DNA of 64,000 bases from Oleispira antarctica RB-8 (GTDB lineage: Bacteria > Pseudomonadota > Gammaproteobacteria > Pseudomonadales > Oceanobacteraceae): NCBI GenBank assembly GCA_000967895.1, contig FO203512.1, positions 2,503,350 to 2,567,349 on the forward strand. Reading direction: 5' to 3'. The stretch's first letter is position 1; each line of letters begins with the position of its first letter. A program made the position numbers and the translations under genes. This document shows, one piece after another, positions 57,119 through 64,000 of the stretch. The notes under the pieces were generated by a model, which saw only the letters and a program-made list of their open reading frames with translations, did no database searches and was not told the origin of the DNA.

Positions 57119-57853
57119 CTATAAGCCTCCAGGCTTTCCTTTCCAAAAAGCCCAACCTTGTCCGTCATACTGCAAATAAACACGTTTTTCAAAAGGCTTG
57201 AGCTTCGACTCTAAGCTGCGGCGTAACGTTCGGGCTTTATCAAAGGCAGGCGCATCAACCCAATTTTGTATATCAGTTACATACCACTGCACATACGCTT
57301 CTGCATAATAAGATTCCCCGATCAAATAAGGCTTAGACAGTTGTAATAATTTTTTCAACCGTCCGTAACCATAATAGAAACCCTCTTGGGAACCGATACG
57401 CTCACCCATTTCTTGGTCAGCAAAAGAATAGCGGTAGTTCAATGAAATACGCTTGCGCTTACTGCCCGCTATAGCAACCACCTGAGTTTCTTTCTCTCTT
57501 ATCAATAGGTTGTTATCAAACAAGACCTCTAGCATCGCTGCGTCTTTATGCTGACTGCTGCGCTCAATGCTATAAGGAATAGCAAATCCTTGCCAAAAAA
57601 GAGGCTGAAGTTTAAACGCTTCATCAATAATTCGAATGGCCTGATTTTCAGTTAGACTCGGCTGAGGACTCGCGAAAGCCATGCCACAGAACAAGGTGAT
57701 CAGCTGAGTAAAAACTACATACCTTAACCGTGCAAGCACTGTCTTTTTCATATTGTCTTTATCTAATTGAATCTGATACATCACTTTATACATCTTCTTA
57801 TACATTTTTTTATACATGAGGAGCGCTTTCATATTCTTATACATCAAAGACAC
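57119..57853 (-). CDS. Exported protein of unknown function
   Basis: The open frame covers 244 residues from a GTG at 57853, but a secretion signal (MKKTVLARLRYVVFTQLITLFCGMAFA) begins at an internal ATG at 57751, giving about 210 residues, which I think is more likely. Between them lie tandem MYKK-type repeats coded by 12-bp units. The mature part is a soluble alpha/beta protein with many aromatic residues (GFYYGYGRLKKLLQ, YAEAYVQWYVTDIQNWV). No family was recognised. The predicted place is the periplasm. It is convergent with hemN (31 nt apart). Confidence 0.6.
   Translation of the reverse strand: MSLMYKNMKALLMYKKMYKKMYKVMYQIQLDKDNMKKTVLARLRYVVFTQLITLFCGMAFASPQPSLTENQAIRIIDEAFKLQPLFWQGFAIPYSIERSSQHKDAAMLEVLFDNNLLIREKETQVVAIAGSKRKRISLNYRYSFADQEMGERIGSQEGFYYGYGRLKKLLQLSKPYLIGESYYAEAYVQWYVTDIQNWVDAPAFDKARTLRRSLESKLKPFEKRVYLQYDGQGWAFWKGKPGGL
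57776..57844. repeat. Tandem 12-bp ATACAT repeats
   Basis: Four head-to-tail 12-bp units beginning ATACAT (57776, 57788, 57800, 57812) and a fifth ATACAT at 57839. On the minus strand each codes M-Y plus two residues, so slippage keeps the frame. The block lies just upstream of the likely true start of the exported protein and may affect its translation. Confidence 0.7.
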
Positions 57854-57926
57854 CCACTCGCCTAAGCATAGCTGATTCAGACATTCCCGCAGACGAAACC
57901 TGTCTTATCAACCGTTATTAAAAATA

Positions 57927-57969
57927 CTGTTTAAAAACTGTTTTTTATCCATTGTCACGAATTTGTCAT
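57927..57969 (+). promoter_or_regulatory. Two tandem candidate Pho boxes before olsB
   Basis: TTGTCAC-GAAT-TTGTCAT (57952-57969) has the 7-4-7 spacing of the PhoB box (CTGTCAT repeats) and matches 5 and 6 of 7 bases. A weaker copy, CTGTTTA-AAAA-CTGTTTT, sits at 57927-57944. The box ends 78 bp before the olsB ATG. Ornithine-lipid genes are PhoB-activated in several bacteria, so the site is functionally sensible. Confidence 0.6.
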
Positions 57970-58047
57970 TAAGCCCTGCCAAAGTAATTCTCAGACATTC
58001 ATTAAACAACTACTTACATAGCACTCAAACATTATTAGGTGAAGACT

Positions 58048-58827
58048 ATGCAATCTACCAATACCTTACAGAGCACTCAAACAACCCCAACACATTTGCA
58101 ATTTGAACAAGCCCAGTCGTTGAATGCACCGATCGAATCCAAGCTCATCGCCTGCTTTAGTCAAGACCCAAAAGAAATTCGTCGGGCACAACAACTTAGA
58201 GCCCGCGTGTTCAATTTAGTGGATAACGGCACGGCCTTGGACAAAGATCAGTTTGACGACATTTGCCTGCACTTATTAGTCAAAGACAGTTTGTCGGATA
58301 ATATCGTCGGCTACAGCCGTATTCTAACCACTGACCTAGTATCTAAGCCGAGTGAATTCTATTCCGCTAGCGAATTTGATCTCAGCCAAATCATTAAGCC
58401 GAACCAGCGCTATATGGAAATAGGCCGCACATGCGTTGACCCTAACTTTCGCAGCGGCGCCGTCATTGGGATGCTGTGGTCTAAAATTGGTCAATTCATG
58501 AATGAAGAAAAAATAGATCATCTTATGGGGTGTGCGAGCATTTCGATGCTTGATGGTGGCGCTACCGCTTTGGCAGTCGTCAACCACCTTAGAGAGAAAC
58601 ACTTCTCTGCGCAGCACTTACGCGTCGTGCCTAAGATTCCATTGCCGCTATTTGATATCGCGATTGAAGGCAAAAAGCATGTACCAGCTTTATTGAAAAC
58701 CTACCTACGCATGGGCGCTAAAGTATGCGGCGAAGCCTATCTAGACCGTGATTTCAATGTGGCAGATGTTCTTATTTTATTAGCGAAACAAGACATTGCT
58801 CCACGCTACTTACGTCATTTTTCATAA
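58048..58827 (+). CDS. olsB: Ornithine lipid acyltransferase OlsB (GNAT-type)
   Basis: About 259 residues from ATG 58048, chosen because AGGTGA lies 6 nt upstream; a GTG at 58039 is in frame. The GNAT/Acetyltransf_5 pattern is seen in RRAQQLRARVFN, DDICLHLLVKD, NIVGYSRIL and YMEIGRTCVDPNFRSGAVIGMLW. OlsB adds a 3-hydroxyacyl chain to the ornithine alpha-amino group, giving lyso-ornithine lipid. olsA follows at once, which supports the role. A candidate Pho box lies upstream. Confidence 0.88.
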   Translation: MQSTNTLQSTQTTPTHLQFEQAQSLNAPIESKLIACFSQDPKEIRRAQQLRARVFNLVDNGTALDKDQFDDICLHLLVKDSLSDNIVGYSRILTTDLVSKPSEFYSASEFDLSQIIKPNQRYMEIGRTCVDPNFRSGAVIGMLWSKIGQFMNEEKIDHLMGCASISMLDGGATALAVVNHLREKHFSAQHLRVVPKIPLPLFDIAIEGKKHVPALLKTYLRMGAKVCGEAYLDRDFNVADVLILLAKQDIAPRYLRHFS

Positions 58828-58852
58828 ATAATTGTCTATTAGGAAGTATCCT

Positions 58853-59614
58853 TTGCAGTCGATTAAAAAAAGGTTACGAAGCAGCTGGCGCTTGCTGCGT
58901 TTGAGCCAGAACCTACTACTTATAATCATTGTCGTACCGATCATTTTCAGCCCTTTTGGGCTTATTATCCCAAAGCGTAGAAAAATTGCCGGTTCGCTGT
59001 ACCGAAACTGTTATAAAGCACTCAATATCCAACTAGTCATAACAGGAAGTCCAACATCTGAACCTGCTTTATGGGTGTGCAATCATATTTCTTGGCTCGA
59101 TATTTTATTGCTCGCAGGAAATAACTGTGTGGATTTCGTGGCTAAAAGTGAAGTCGCTGATTGGCCCGTCATTGGTGGTGTTATTCGCAGAACGGGTACC
59201 TTGTTTATTGACCGAGATAACAAGTTTAAAGCCTATAGAGCACTGCCTGAGCTGCAGCAGCGTTTAGAATCGGGGACTTCAGTTCTTATTTTTCCAGAGG
59301 GAACTACCAGCACAGGAGAAACTTGCCTGCCCTTTAAACCCATGTTTTATCAAGCCGCCATTCGAACTAATATGCTCATTCAACCAGTCTCTTTATGCTA
59401 TGAGCATGTTGATGGCAGCCCTTGCACCGACGTCGCATTCATTGGCGACGACGAGTTCAGTATCAGCTTCAAACAGATTCTGAATAAACCCAAAATCATT
59501 GCACATATTACCTACCTCCCAGCCATGAAAGCTGAACAGTGGCACAGAAAAGAAATGGCAAGTCTGAATCAGCAACACATCAATTTAGCCATTAATAAAC
59601 AAACGTGTATGTAA
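58853..59614 (+). CDS. olsA: 1-acyl-glycerol-3-phosphate acyltransferase family, OlsA
   Basis: About 254 residues, starting at TTG 58853 because AGGAAG lies 6 nt upstream; another TTG at 58832 is in frame. One membrane helix (LLLIIIVVPIIFSPFGLIIP) is followed by the PlsC motifs NHISWLD (H-x4-D), FVAKSEV and FPEGTTSTGE. As the partner of OlsB it would O-acylate lyso-ornithine lipid, making a phosphorus-free membrane lipid; a role in phosphatidic acid synthesis is the alternative. Cotranscribed with olsB. Confidence 0.88.
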   Translation: MQSIKKRLRSSWRLLRLSQNLLLIIIVVPIIFSPFGLIIPKRRKIAGSLYRNCYKALNIQLVITGSPTSEPALWVCNHISWLDILLLAGNNCVDFVAKSEVADWPVIGGVIRRTGTLFIDRDNKFKAYRALPELQQRLESGTSVLIFPEGTTSTGETCLPFKPMFYQAAIRTNMLIQPVSLCYEHVDGSPCTDVAFIGDDEFSISFKQILNKPKIIAHITYLPAMKAEQWHRKEMASLNQQHINLAINKQTCM

Positions 59615-59683
59615 CATATTTGCCTTATTTACTCTTCAGGCCACGCTGTTAGAATGCATTCTATTTTCAATAGGGTTTTCATA

Positions 59684-60163
59684 ATGCATAAAAGATTTTT
59701 AGAGTGGATCGCTTCAGCAAAAGGCGTTCGTCAGCTGATTAATATTTATGGTCCCTATTTTGGTGCTGGCGTAAAGGTTACCTACATCAACAAAGATTTT
59801 CGCCAGGCCAACGTTAGCTTACCTTTGCGCTGGTACAACAGAAACTATGTAGGGGTTCATTTCGGCGGCAGCTTGTATTCTATGATTGATCCTTTCTATA
59901 TGTTGTTACTCATGAACAACCTAGGCAAAGATTATATAGTGTGGGATAAAAGTGCTGACATTGAGTTTATTAAACCTGGGACGGGAACGGTTTCGGCAAG
60001 CTTTATCGTCACTGATGAAATGCTCACTGAAATAAAAGCAAAGACCGCCAATGGAGACAAATTCTTACCTACCTACTCGGTTATCATCACTAATGAAGAT
60101 GGAGAGGTTATTGCCAGAGCGAATAAAACTCTCTACATTCGCTTGAAAAAAGTAGCAGCCTAA
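59684..60163 (+). CDS. DUF4442 hotdog-fold protein
   Basis: About 159 residues from ATG 59684, chosen for the AGGG upstream; an ATG at 59654 is in frame. WYNRNYVGVHFGGSLYSMIDPFYMLLLM is the conserved DUF4442 segment within a single hotdog domain, related to thioesterases. The catalytic group is not clear. It follows olsA after about 70 nt and could be part of the lipid operon. Confidence 0.83.
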   Translation: MHKRFLEWIASAKGVRQLINIYGPYFGAGVKVTYINKDFRQANVSLPLRWYNRNYVGVHFGGSLYSMIDPFYMLLLMNNLGKDYIVWDKSADIEFIKPGTGTVSASFIVTDEMLTEIKAKTANGDKFLPTYSVIITNEDGEVIARANKTLYIRLKKVAA

Positions 60164-60170
60164 CCTAATT

Positions 60171-61112
60171 TTAGCTGGCTTGAAAAACTGGTTTATTCTC
60201 AACAATAACGACTTCACTGAAGCCATTTCGTCCATTTTCTTTTGCGCTGTATAACGCTTCATCCGCGGCAGCAATTAACTGATCGGGGCGAAAATCATTA
60301 TCAGGCTCACACCATGCTAATCCCATACTCACGGAAACATACTGACTCGCGCTAGAATAACCGTGCGTAATCATTAAATTCGCCAATGCTTCTTGCAAGC
60401 GCTCGGCCACAACTCGCACTCCCTCTGCTTGAATAGAAGGTAATAAAACAATAAATTCTTCGCCACCAAAACGCGCGACAAAATCTCTCGGTCGCTGCAC
60501 GGCAGCTTTTAACTGTTGCGCAACAGCGGTTAAACACTCATCGCCTTGTAAATGGCCATAATGATCATTAAAAGCCTTGAAATGATCAATATCAATCATG
60601 ATTAGCCCCAATGAACCTTGTTCACGACAGGCTCGTCGCCACTCTGCACGGTAAAACTCATCAAAATAACGACGATTAGCAATCCGAGTTAAAGCATCCG
60701 TCATAGAAAGTGATGATAATCGTCGATGCTCTTTGACTTGCGCTAAGTGCAACTTGATTCTTGCTAAGGTTAATAATGGTTTAAAAGGTTGGGCTAAAAA
60801 ATCCACTGCTCCACATGTTAATGCCAATAACTCAATCTCATCGTCATCATTAGACATAATTAATATAGGAACTTGACGCATTAAAGGATGGGCAAGCCAA
60901 CGCTGACAAAAAACACGGGTTTGCTGCTGAAAGAAATTGAAATCCAAAATCAACAAGCTGGGTAAGATCTCCACCTCTTCCTGCAGCCAGAAATTGAGTT
61001 GAGTATCATGTATAATTGAGGTTGCTTGCGCATCAGAAACTAACAAATCAGCTAATAGCGCTTGGTTATTAAGGCCCCTATCTGCAATCAATACTAATGG
61101 TTCAGTGTCCAT
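60171..61112 (-). CDS. Response regulator diguanylate cyclase (REC-GGDEF)
   Basis: 313 residues. The receiver domain (about 1-125) has the phospho-acceptor D57 in LLILDFNF and the conserved K111 in QPFK; only one residue of the usual N-terminal acidic pair is present (D11). The GGDEF domain (about 135-305) has GGEEF at 216-220 and the RxxD inhibitory site RPRD at 207-210, so it should produce c-di-GMP under feedback. No partner kinase is visible. It is convergent with the DUF4442 gene. Confidence 0.92.
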   Translation of the reverse strand: MDTEPLVLIADRGLNNQALLADLLVSDAQATSIIHDTQLNFWLQEEVEILPSLLILDFNFFQQQTRVFCQRWLAHPLMRQVPILIMSNDDDEIELLALTCGAVDFLAQPFKPLLTLARIKLHLAQVKEHRRLSSLSMTDALTRIANRRYFDEFYRAEWRRACREQGSLGLIMIDIDHFKAFNDHYGHLQGDECLTAVAQQLKAAVQRPRDFVARFGGEEFIVLLPSIQAEGVRVVAERLQEALANLMITHGYSSASQYVSVSMGLAWCEPDNDFRPDQLIAAADEALYSAKENGRNGFSEVVIVENKPVFQAS

Positions 61113-61313
61113 ACCCAGCCTTTGTTACCTATACTAACGGTCATTTAGAATAAACTTACACTCTTATACCGTTCAGTTACGTTTCAAACAAGTATTACCC
61201 TACTTGTTAATAACATCGACCGTTAATAATAAGACTTTAATTATTCTGATAAGACACTAGAATCACCCTATGACTTGATATAAGTTTTCTAGCCACTAAA
61301 AGAGAGACTACAT

Positions 61314-62186
61314 TTGAAATTTTTACGATCTGTTAAATCAACTTTACGCATCATATCTTTAGGCCTATTCACTATGAGACTCCCGTTATTAGCGGCGACT
61401 CTAGGATTATTAACCGCCTGCGAGCAATCCAGTGATATAACTCAAAAAGAAAATGAATCCGACACAGCAGCTAATAGCTCAACGCCGCCTATTAATATCA
61501 AAGAAAAGAAAACCAACTTCTTTAACTTTTTGCACCCTATGATCAAAAAAGCCAATGCTGACGTACTGCAGCAACGCGAAAAGTTGCTTGAGATACAAGC
61601 CAATCTAACAAATCTTAATAGCCAACAAGTTAAAACTTTAGCGGCACTAGTCAAAACTTATAAAGTGGATAACGACCTTCCTGCTGAGAAACAAGTCTCA
61701 GAGCTGGATATCAAAATAAATACCATTCCAGCCTCACTAGTATTAGCACAGGCCGCTAATGAATCCGCGTGGGGAACAAGCCGCTTCGCACAGGAAGGTA
61801 ATAACTACTTTGGCCAATGGTGCTTTAGCAAAGGCTGCGGCATCATACCTAATAGCCGAAACAGTGGCGCCAATCATGAGGTAGCCGATTTTGATAGCCC
61901 ATACGACTCAGTAAAAAGTTATATTAAAAATCTGAATCGGCATGAAAGTTATGAAACATTACGAGATTTGCGTCAGCAAGCAATTGATAACAATCAAGCA
62001 GTAACCGGCGTAGCGCTTGCCCAAGGATTAATCGGATACTCTGAACGTCGCGAAGAGTACGTAAAAGAAATTCAACAAATGATCCGTTATAATAAGTTAA
62101 GCCGCTTCAATGCTCCCAAAATTAATAATGATAGCGATAAAGCCAGTATCGAAAAATCGCCTTCAGCTAGTAATGGAAAGAATTAA
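61314..62186 (+). CDS. Bax-like glucosaminidase lipoprotein
   Basis: 290 residues from TTG 61314, preceded by AGAGAGAC; ATG 61374 would give a compact lipoprotein signal (MRLPLLAATLGLLTAC) and may be the true start. A polar linker leads to a glucosaminidase domain (PF01832-like, about 135-270) with IPASLVLAQAANESAWGTSRFAQEGNNYFGQWCF and the catalytic Glu in NESAWG. It resembles E. coli Bax, a periplasmic peptidoglycan hydrolase. The PilZ gene follows 2 nt later. Confidence 0.85.
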   Translation: MKFLRSVKSTLRIISLGLFTMRLPLLAATLGLLTACEQSSDITQKENESDTAANSSTPPINIKEKKTNFFNFLHPMIKKANADVLQQREKLLEIQANLTNLNSQQVKTLAALVKTYKVDNDLPAEKQVSELDIKINTIPASLVLAQAANESAWGTSRFAQEGNNYFGQWCFSKGCGIIPNSRNSGANHEVADFDSPYDSVKSYIKNLNRHESYETLRDLRQQAIDNNQAVTGVALAQGLIGYSERREEYVKEIQQMIRYNKLSRFNAPKINNDSDKASIEKSPSASNGKN

Positions 62187-62188
62187 CA

Positions 62189-62566
62189 TTGATCACCAAA
62201 GAACGTCGATTTAGCGACCGCTACTTAGGAGCCAGTTTAAAATTTGAACTGCAACCTAGGTACTGGTTTGGTCTAAAAAAAGAAAAGCACCCCGCGCTGG
62301 TCACTAATTTTTCTAGCGGTGGTGCTGCAATTACTACGCCTTTAAAACTCAAGATTGGTCAGCGTATTCAAGTGACTATTTTAAGTGAGTTTCATAATAT
62401 TCGACAATTACCGGCCGAAATCGTGCGTTACGATGGCAAGCAGGTAGATTATCGCTACGGTGTTCGCTTTAATTTTAGTAAGTTTCCAGAAGTGGCGAGT
62501 AATAATACACAGTTCATTCTTAAGCAAATTGAACAGGCGTTATGTCAAACACTCAGCCCAAATTAA
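62189..62566 (+). CDS. PilZ-domain c-di-GMP-binding protein
   Basis: 125 residues from TTG 62189 (GGAAAG upstream). The PilZ signatures are present: R7-x3-R11 (RRFSDR) and N40-x-S42-x2-G45 (NFSSGG), which together bind c-di-GMP. There is no other domain, so it is a stand-alone receptor that may pass the signal to a partner. Its gene is 2 nt behind the Bax-like gene, linking wall hydrolysis to c-di-GMP. Confidence 0.88.
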   Translation: MITKERRFSDRYLGASLKFELQPRYWFGLKKEKHPALVTNFSSGGAAITTPLKLKIGQRIQVTILSEFHNIRQLPAEIVRYDGKQVDYRYGVRFNFSKFPEVASNNTQFILKQIEQALCQTLSPN

Positions 62567-62679
62567 TAAAACCACCGCCAACTTGATATGAATCAGCTTG
62601 TTTAAAAGCGGCAATAGACCGGCCATCGTTTTAGTTTAAGATAGCCCCTTTAAATTTTTGGTATTACATAAGGCCCCCC

Positions 62680-63867
62680 ATGAGCAGTGCTAATATCCTT
62701 GTCCTTAACTGTGGCAGCTCCTCTATAAAATTTGCAATCTTCGACATGTCTACACAGAGCGTTTTAATCAGCGGTTTAGCGGAGCGTTTGTACGAAGCAC
62801 AACCCTTCATTAGCTGGTCTGGCTTACATAAAGGTGAAAGCCCAATTTCTGATCAAGGCCACCAAGCGACGCTTGATAAGCTGGCATTACTATTGGCTGA
62901 ATGGAATATTCTTGATTCATTAATCGGCATTGGTCATCGGGTCGTGCACGGTGGCGAAGAGTTTTCAGCCTCAACGTTACTCAATACCGAGAATATTGCC
63001 GCCCTTAGAAAAATCAGTCACCTTGCCCCTCTTCACAACCCCGTGAACTTGCTCGGCATTGAAGCTTGTCAAAAACTATTGCCTAAATTGCCTCAGGTCG
63101 CCGTATTTGATACCGCCTTTCACCAATCGATGCCTGAGCATGCGTATCTTTACGCGGTGCCACAAGCTTGGTATGAAGACTATGGTGTGCGTAAATATGG
63201 CTTCCACGGCACCAGTTATCGTTACATTACAGAAGCCTGTGCCAAACTCTTAAATAAACCCGAAGAAGAACTGAATATTCTGTGCGCGCACCTTGGTAAC
63301 GGCTGCAGTGCTGCTGCGATATCAAACGGAAAAAGCGCTGATACCAGCATGGGGCTAACGCCTCTGGATGGCCTAATTATGGGCACTCGCTGTGGCAGTA
63401 TTGACCCTGGACTAATTGAATTCATGATGAAAGCTGAAAATACCAGCATTGAAGACATTATGAACAGCCTGAATAAAAAAAGTGGATTACTCGGTTTGTC
63501 CGGTTGCAGCAATGATATGCGCACGCTATTAGCACAAGAAGAAGCTGGGAATAAACAAGCAAGCCAAGCGATTAATGCGTTTTGTTATCGCATTGCACGC
63601 GAATTCGGGGCTTTATCAGCTTCATTAACCCGTATCGATGCAGTGGTATTTACCGGGGGTATCGGCGAACACGCGACAGCTATTCGCCAGCGTATTATCG
63701 ACTTTTGGCCTAATGCGCAGATTGCCCTAGATCCAGATTTGAATAAACAAGCGGGCAATGAGCACGGCATTATCAGCCAAGCTAATAGCCCCAAAGCGAT
63801 GGTTATCGCGACTAACGAAGAACTTATGATCGCCCAAGACTGCTACGAGTTATGCAACCATGATTAA
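62680..63867 (+). CDS. ackA: Acetate kinase
   Basis: 395 residues. Motifs of the family: LNCGSSSIKF, GHRVVHGGE, FDTAFHQSMP, YGFHGTSYRY, CAHLGNGCS and FTGGIGEH. It interconverts acetate and acetyl phosphate. AAGG lies before the ATG. Its last 8 nt overlap the pta start, so the pair is coupled. Confidence 0.97.
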   Translation: MSSANILVLNCGSSSIKFAIFDMSTQSVLISGLAERLYEAQPFISWSGLHKGESPISDQGHQATLDKLALLLAEWNILDSLIGIGHRVVHGGEEFSASTLLNTENIAALRKISHLAPLHNPVNLLGIEACQKLLPKLPQVAVFDTAFHQSMPEHAYLYAVPQAWYEDYGVRKYGFHGTSYRYITEACAKLLNKPEEELNILCAHLGNGCSAAAISNGKSADTSMGLTPLDGLIMGTRCGSIDPGLIEFMMKAENTSIEDIMNSLNKKSGLLGLSGCSNDMRTLLAQEEAGNKQASQAINAFCYRIAREFGALSASLTRIDAVVFTGGIGEHATAIRQRIIDFWPNAQIALDPDLNKQAGNEHGIISQANSPKAMVIATNEELMIAQDCYELCNHD

Positions 63868-64000
63868 TATATTTATCGCCCCTACAGGTCTACACAGCGG
63901 CCTCAACAGTATTAGTATTGCCCTATTGCACGCGCTGGATACTCAAGGCATTAAAGCCTCTTTCTTTAAACCTGTTGCGCCGTATACCGAAGGCGAAATT
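63860..64000 (+). CDS. pta: Phosphate acetyltransferase, partial (N-terminus)
   Basis: From ATG 63860 the frame reads MINIFIAPTGLHSGLNSISIA and continues to the window end (47 codons). This is the N-terminal P-loop-like domain of long-form Pta. It converts acetyl-CoA and acetyl phosphate and pairs with AckA. The rest of the gene is outside the window. Confidence 0.9.
   Translation, partial: MINIFIAPTGLHSGLNSISIALLHALDTQGIKASFFKPVAPYTEGEI

Noticed and set aside
57109-57132. Hairpin CTGGGGGCT / AGCCTCCAG at the hemN downstream end
   Set aside because: It overlaps the coding end of the exported protein and has no T-run, so it was not called a terminator.

Overview
The window is typical chromosome of a marine gammaproteobacterium with moderate-to-low GC. 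An AlkB-type alkane hydroxylase with its own GntR regulator, together with acs, ackA-pta, an OlsBA ornithine-lipid pair, a full ccm cluster and smc-zipA-ligA, suggests a hydrocarbon- or acetate-using Oceanospirillales relative (Oleispira, Bermanella or Thalassolituus type). This assignment is an inference from gene content and protein style; no database search was possible.

Layout. 1-2500: lipid desaturase/hydroxylase with a DUF4345 membrane protein, divergent from an AraC regulator. 2500-6500: an accessory patch holding a truncated GST gene fused head-on to the 3' end of a foreign-looking acnB, a TIR-winged-helix protein, a self-inhibited Fic AMP-transferase and a small acidic protein. 6600-13300: FAD amine oxidase-like protein, 3'-5' exonuclease, a double DUF417 membrane protein divergent from a TetR regulator across a 27-bp palindrome, an NMT1-PAS-GGDEF sensor and a DUF389 protein. 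13350-25423: DUF748 protein, thioesterase, carbonic anhydrase, lytic transglycosylase, ligA, zipA and smc. 25503-31705: GntR-alkB, a decayed TSUP transporter, ZIP transporter, pentapeptide-repeat protein and acs. 32178-43927: a five-gene operon of secreted DUF11 proteins ending in a giant protein with an internal OmpA domain and a predicted outer-membrane barrel. 44054-54580: DUF2804 protein, then ccmABCDEFGHI on the minus strand, and a divergent FliK-like/FlhB-C-like pair. 54627-64000: TetR, hemN, a signal-peptide protein of unknown function, olsB-olsA behind a candidate Pho box, a DUF4442 protein, a REC-GGDEF cyclase, a Bax-like glucosaminidase, a PilZ protein, ackA and the start of pta.

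How the genes fit together. AlkB oxidises n-alkanes, and the acetyl units finally released can pass through Acs and AckA-Pta. The olsBA genes would remodel the envelope when phosphate is scarce. Ccm matures c-type cytochromes for respiration, and HemN supplies haem at low oxygen. Two diguanylate cyclases and a PilZ receptor indicate c-di-GMP signalling.

The best candidate for an undescribed system is the DUF11/OmpA operon, which looks like a surface structure with its own outer-membrane anchor. The second candidate is the TIR-wHTH protein next to Fic, which resembles a small defence island.
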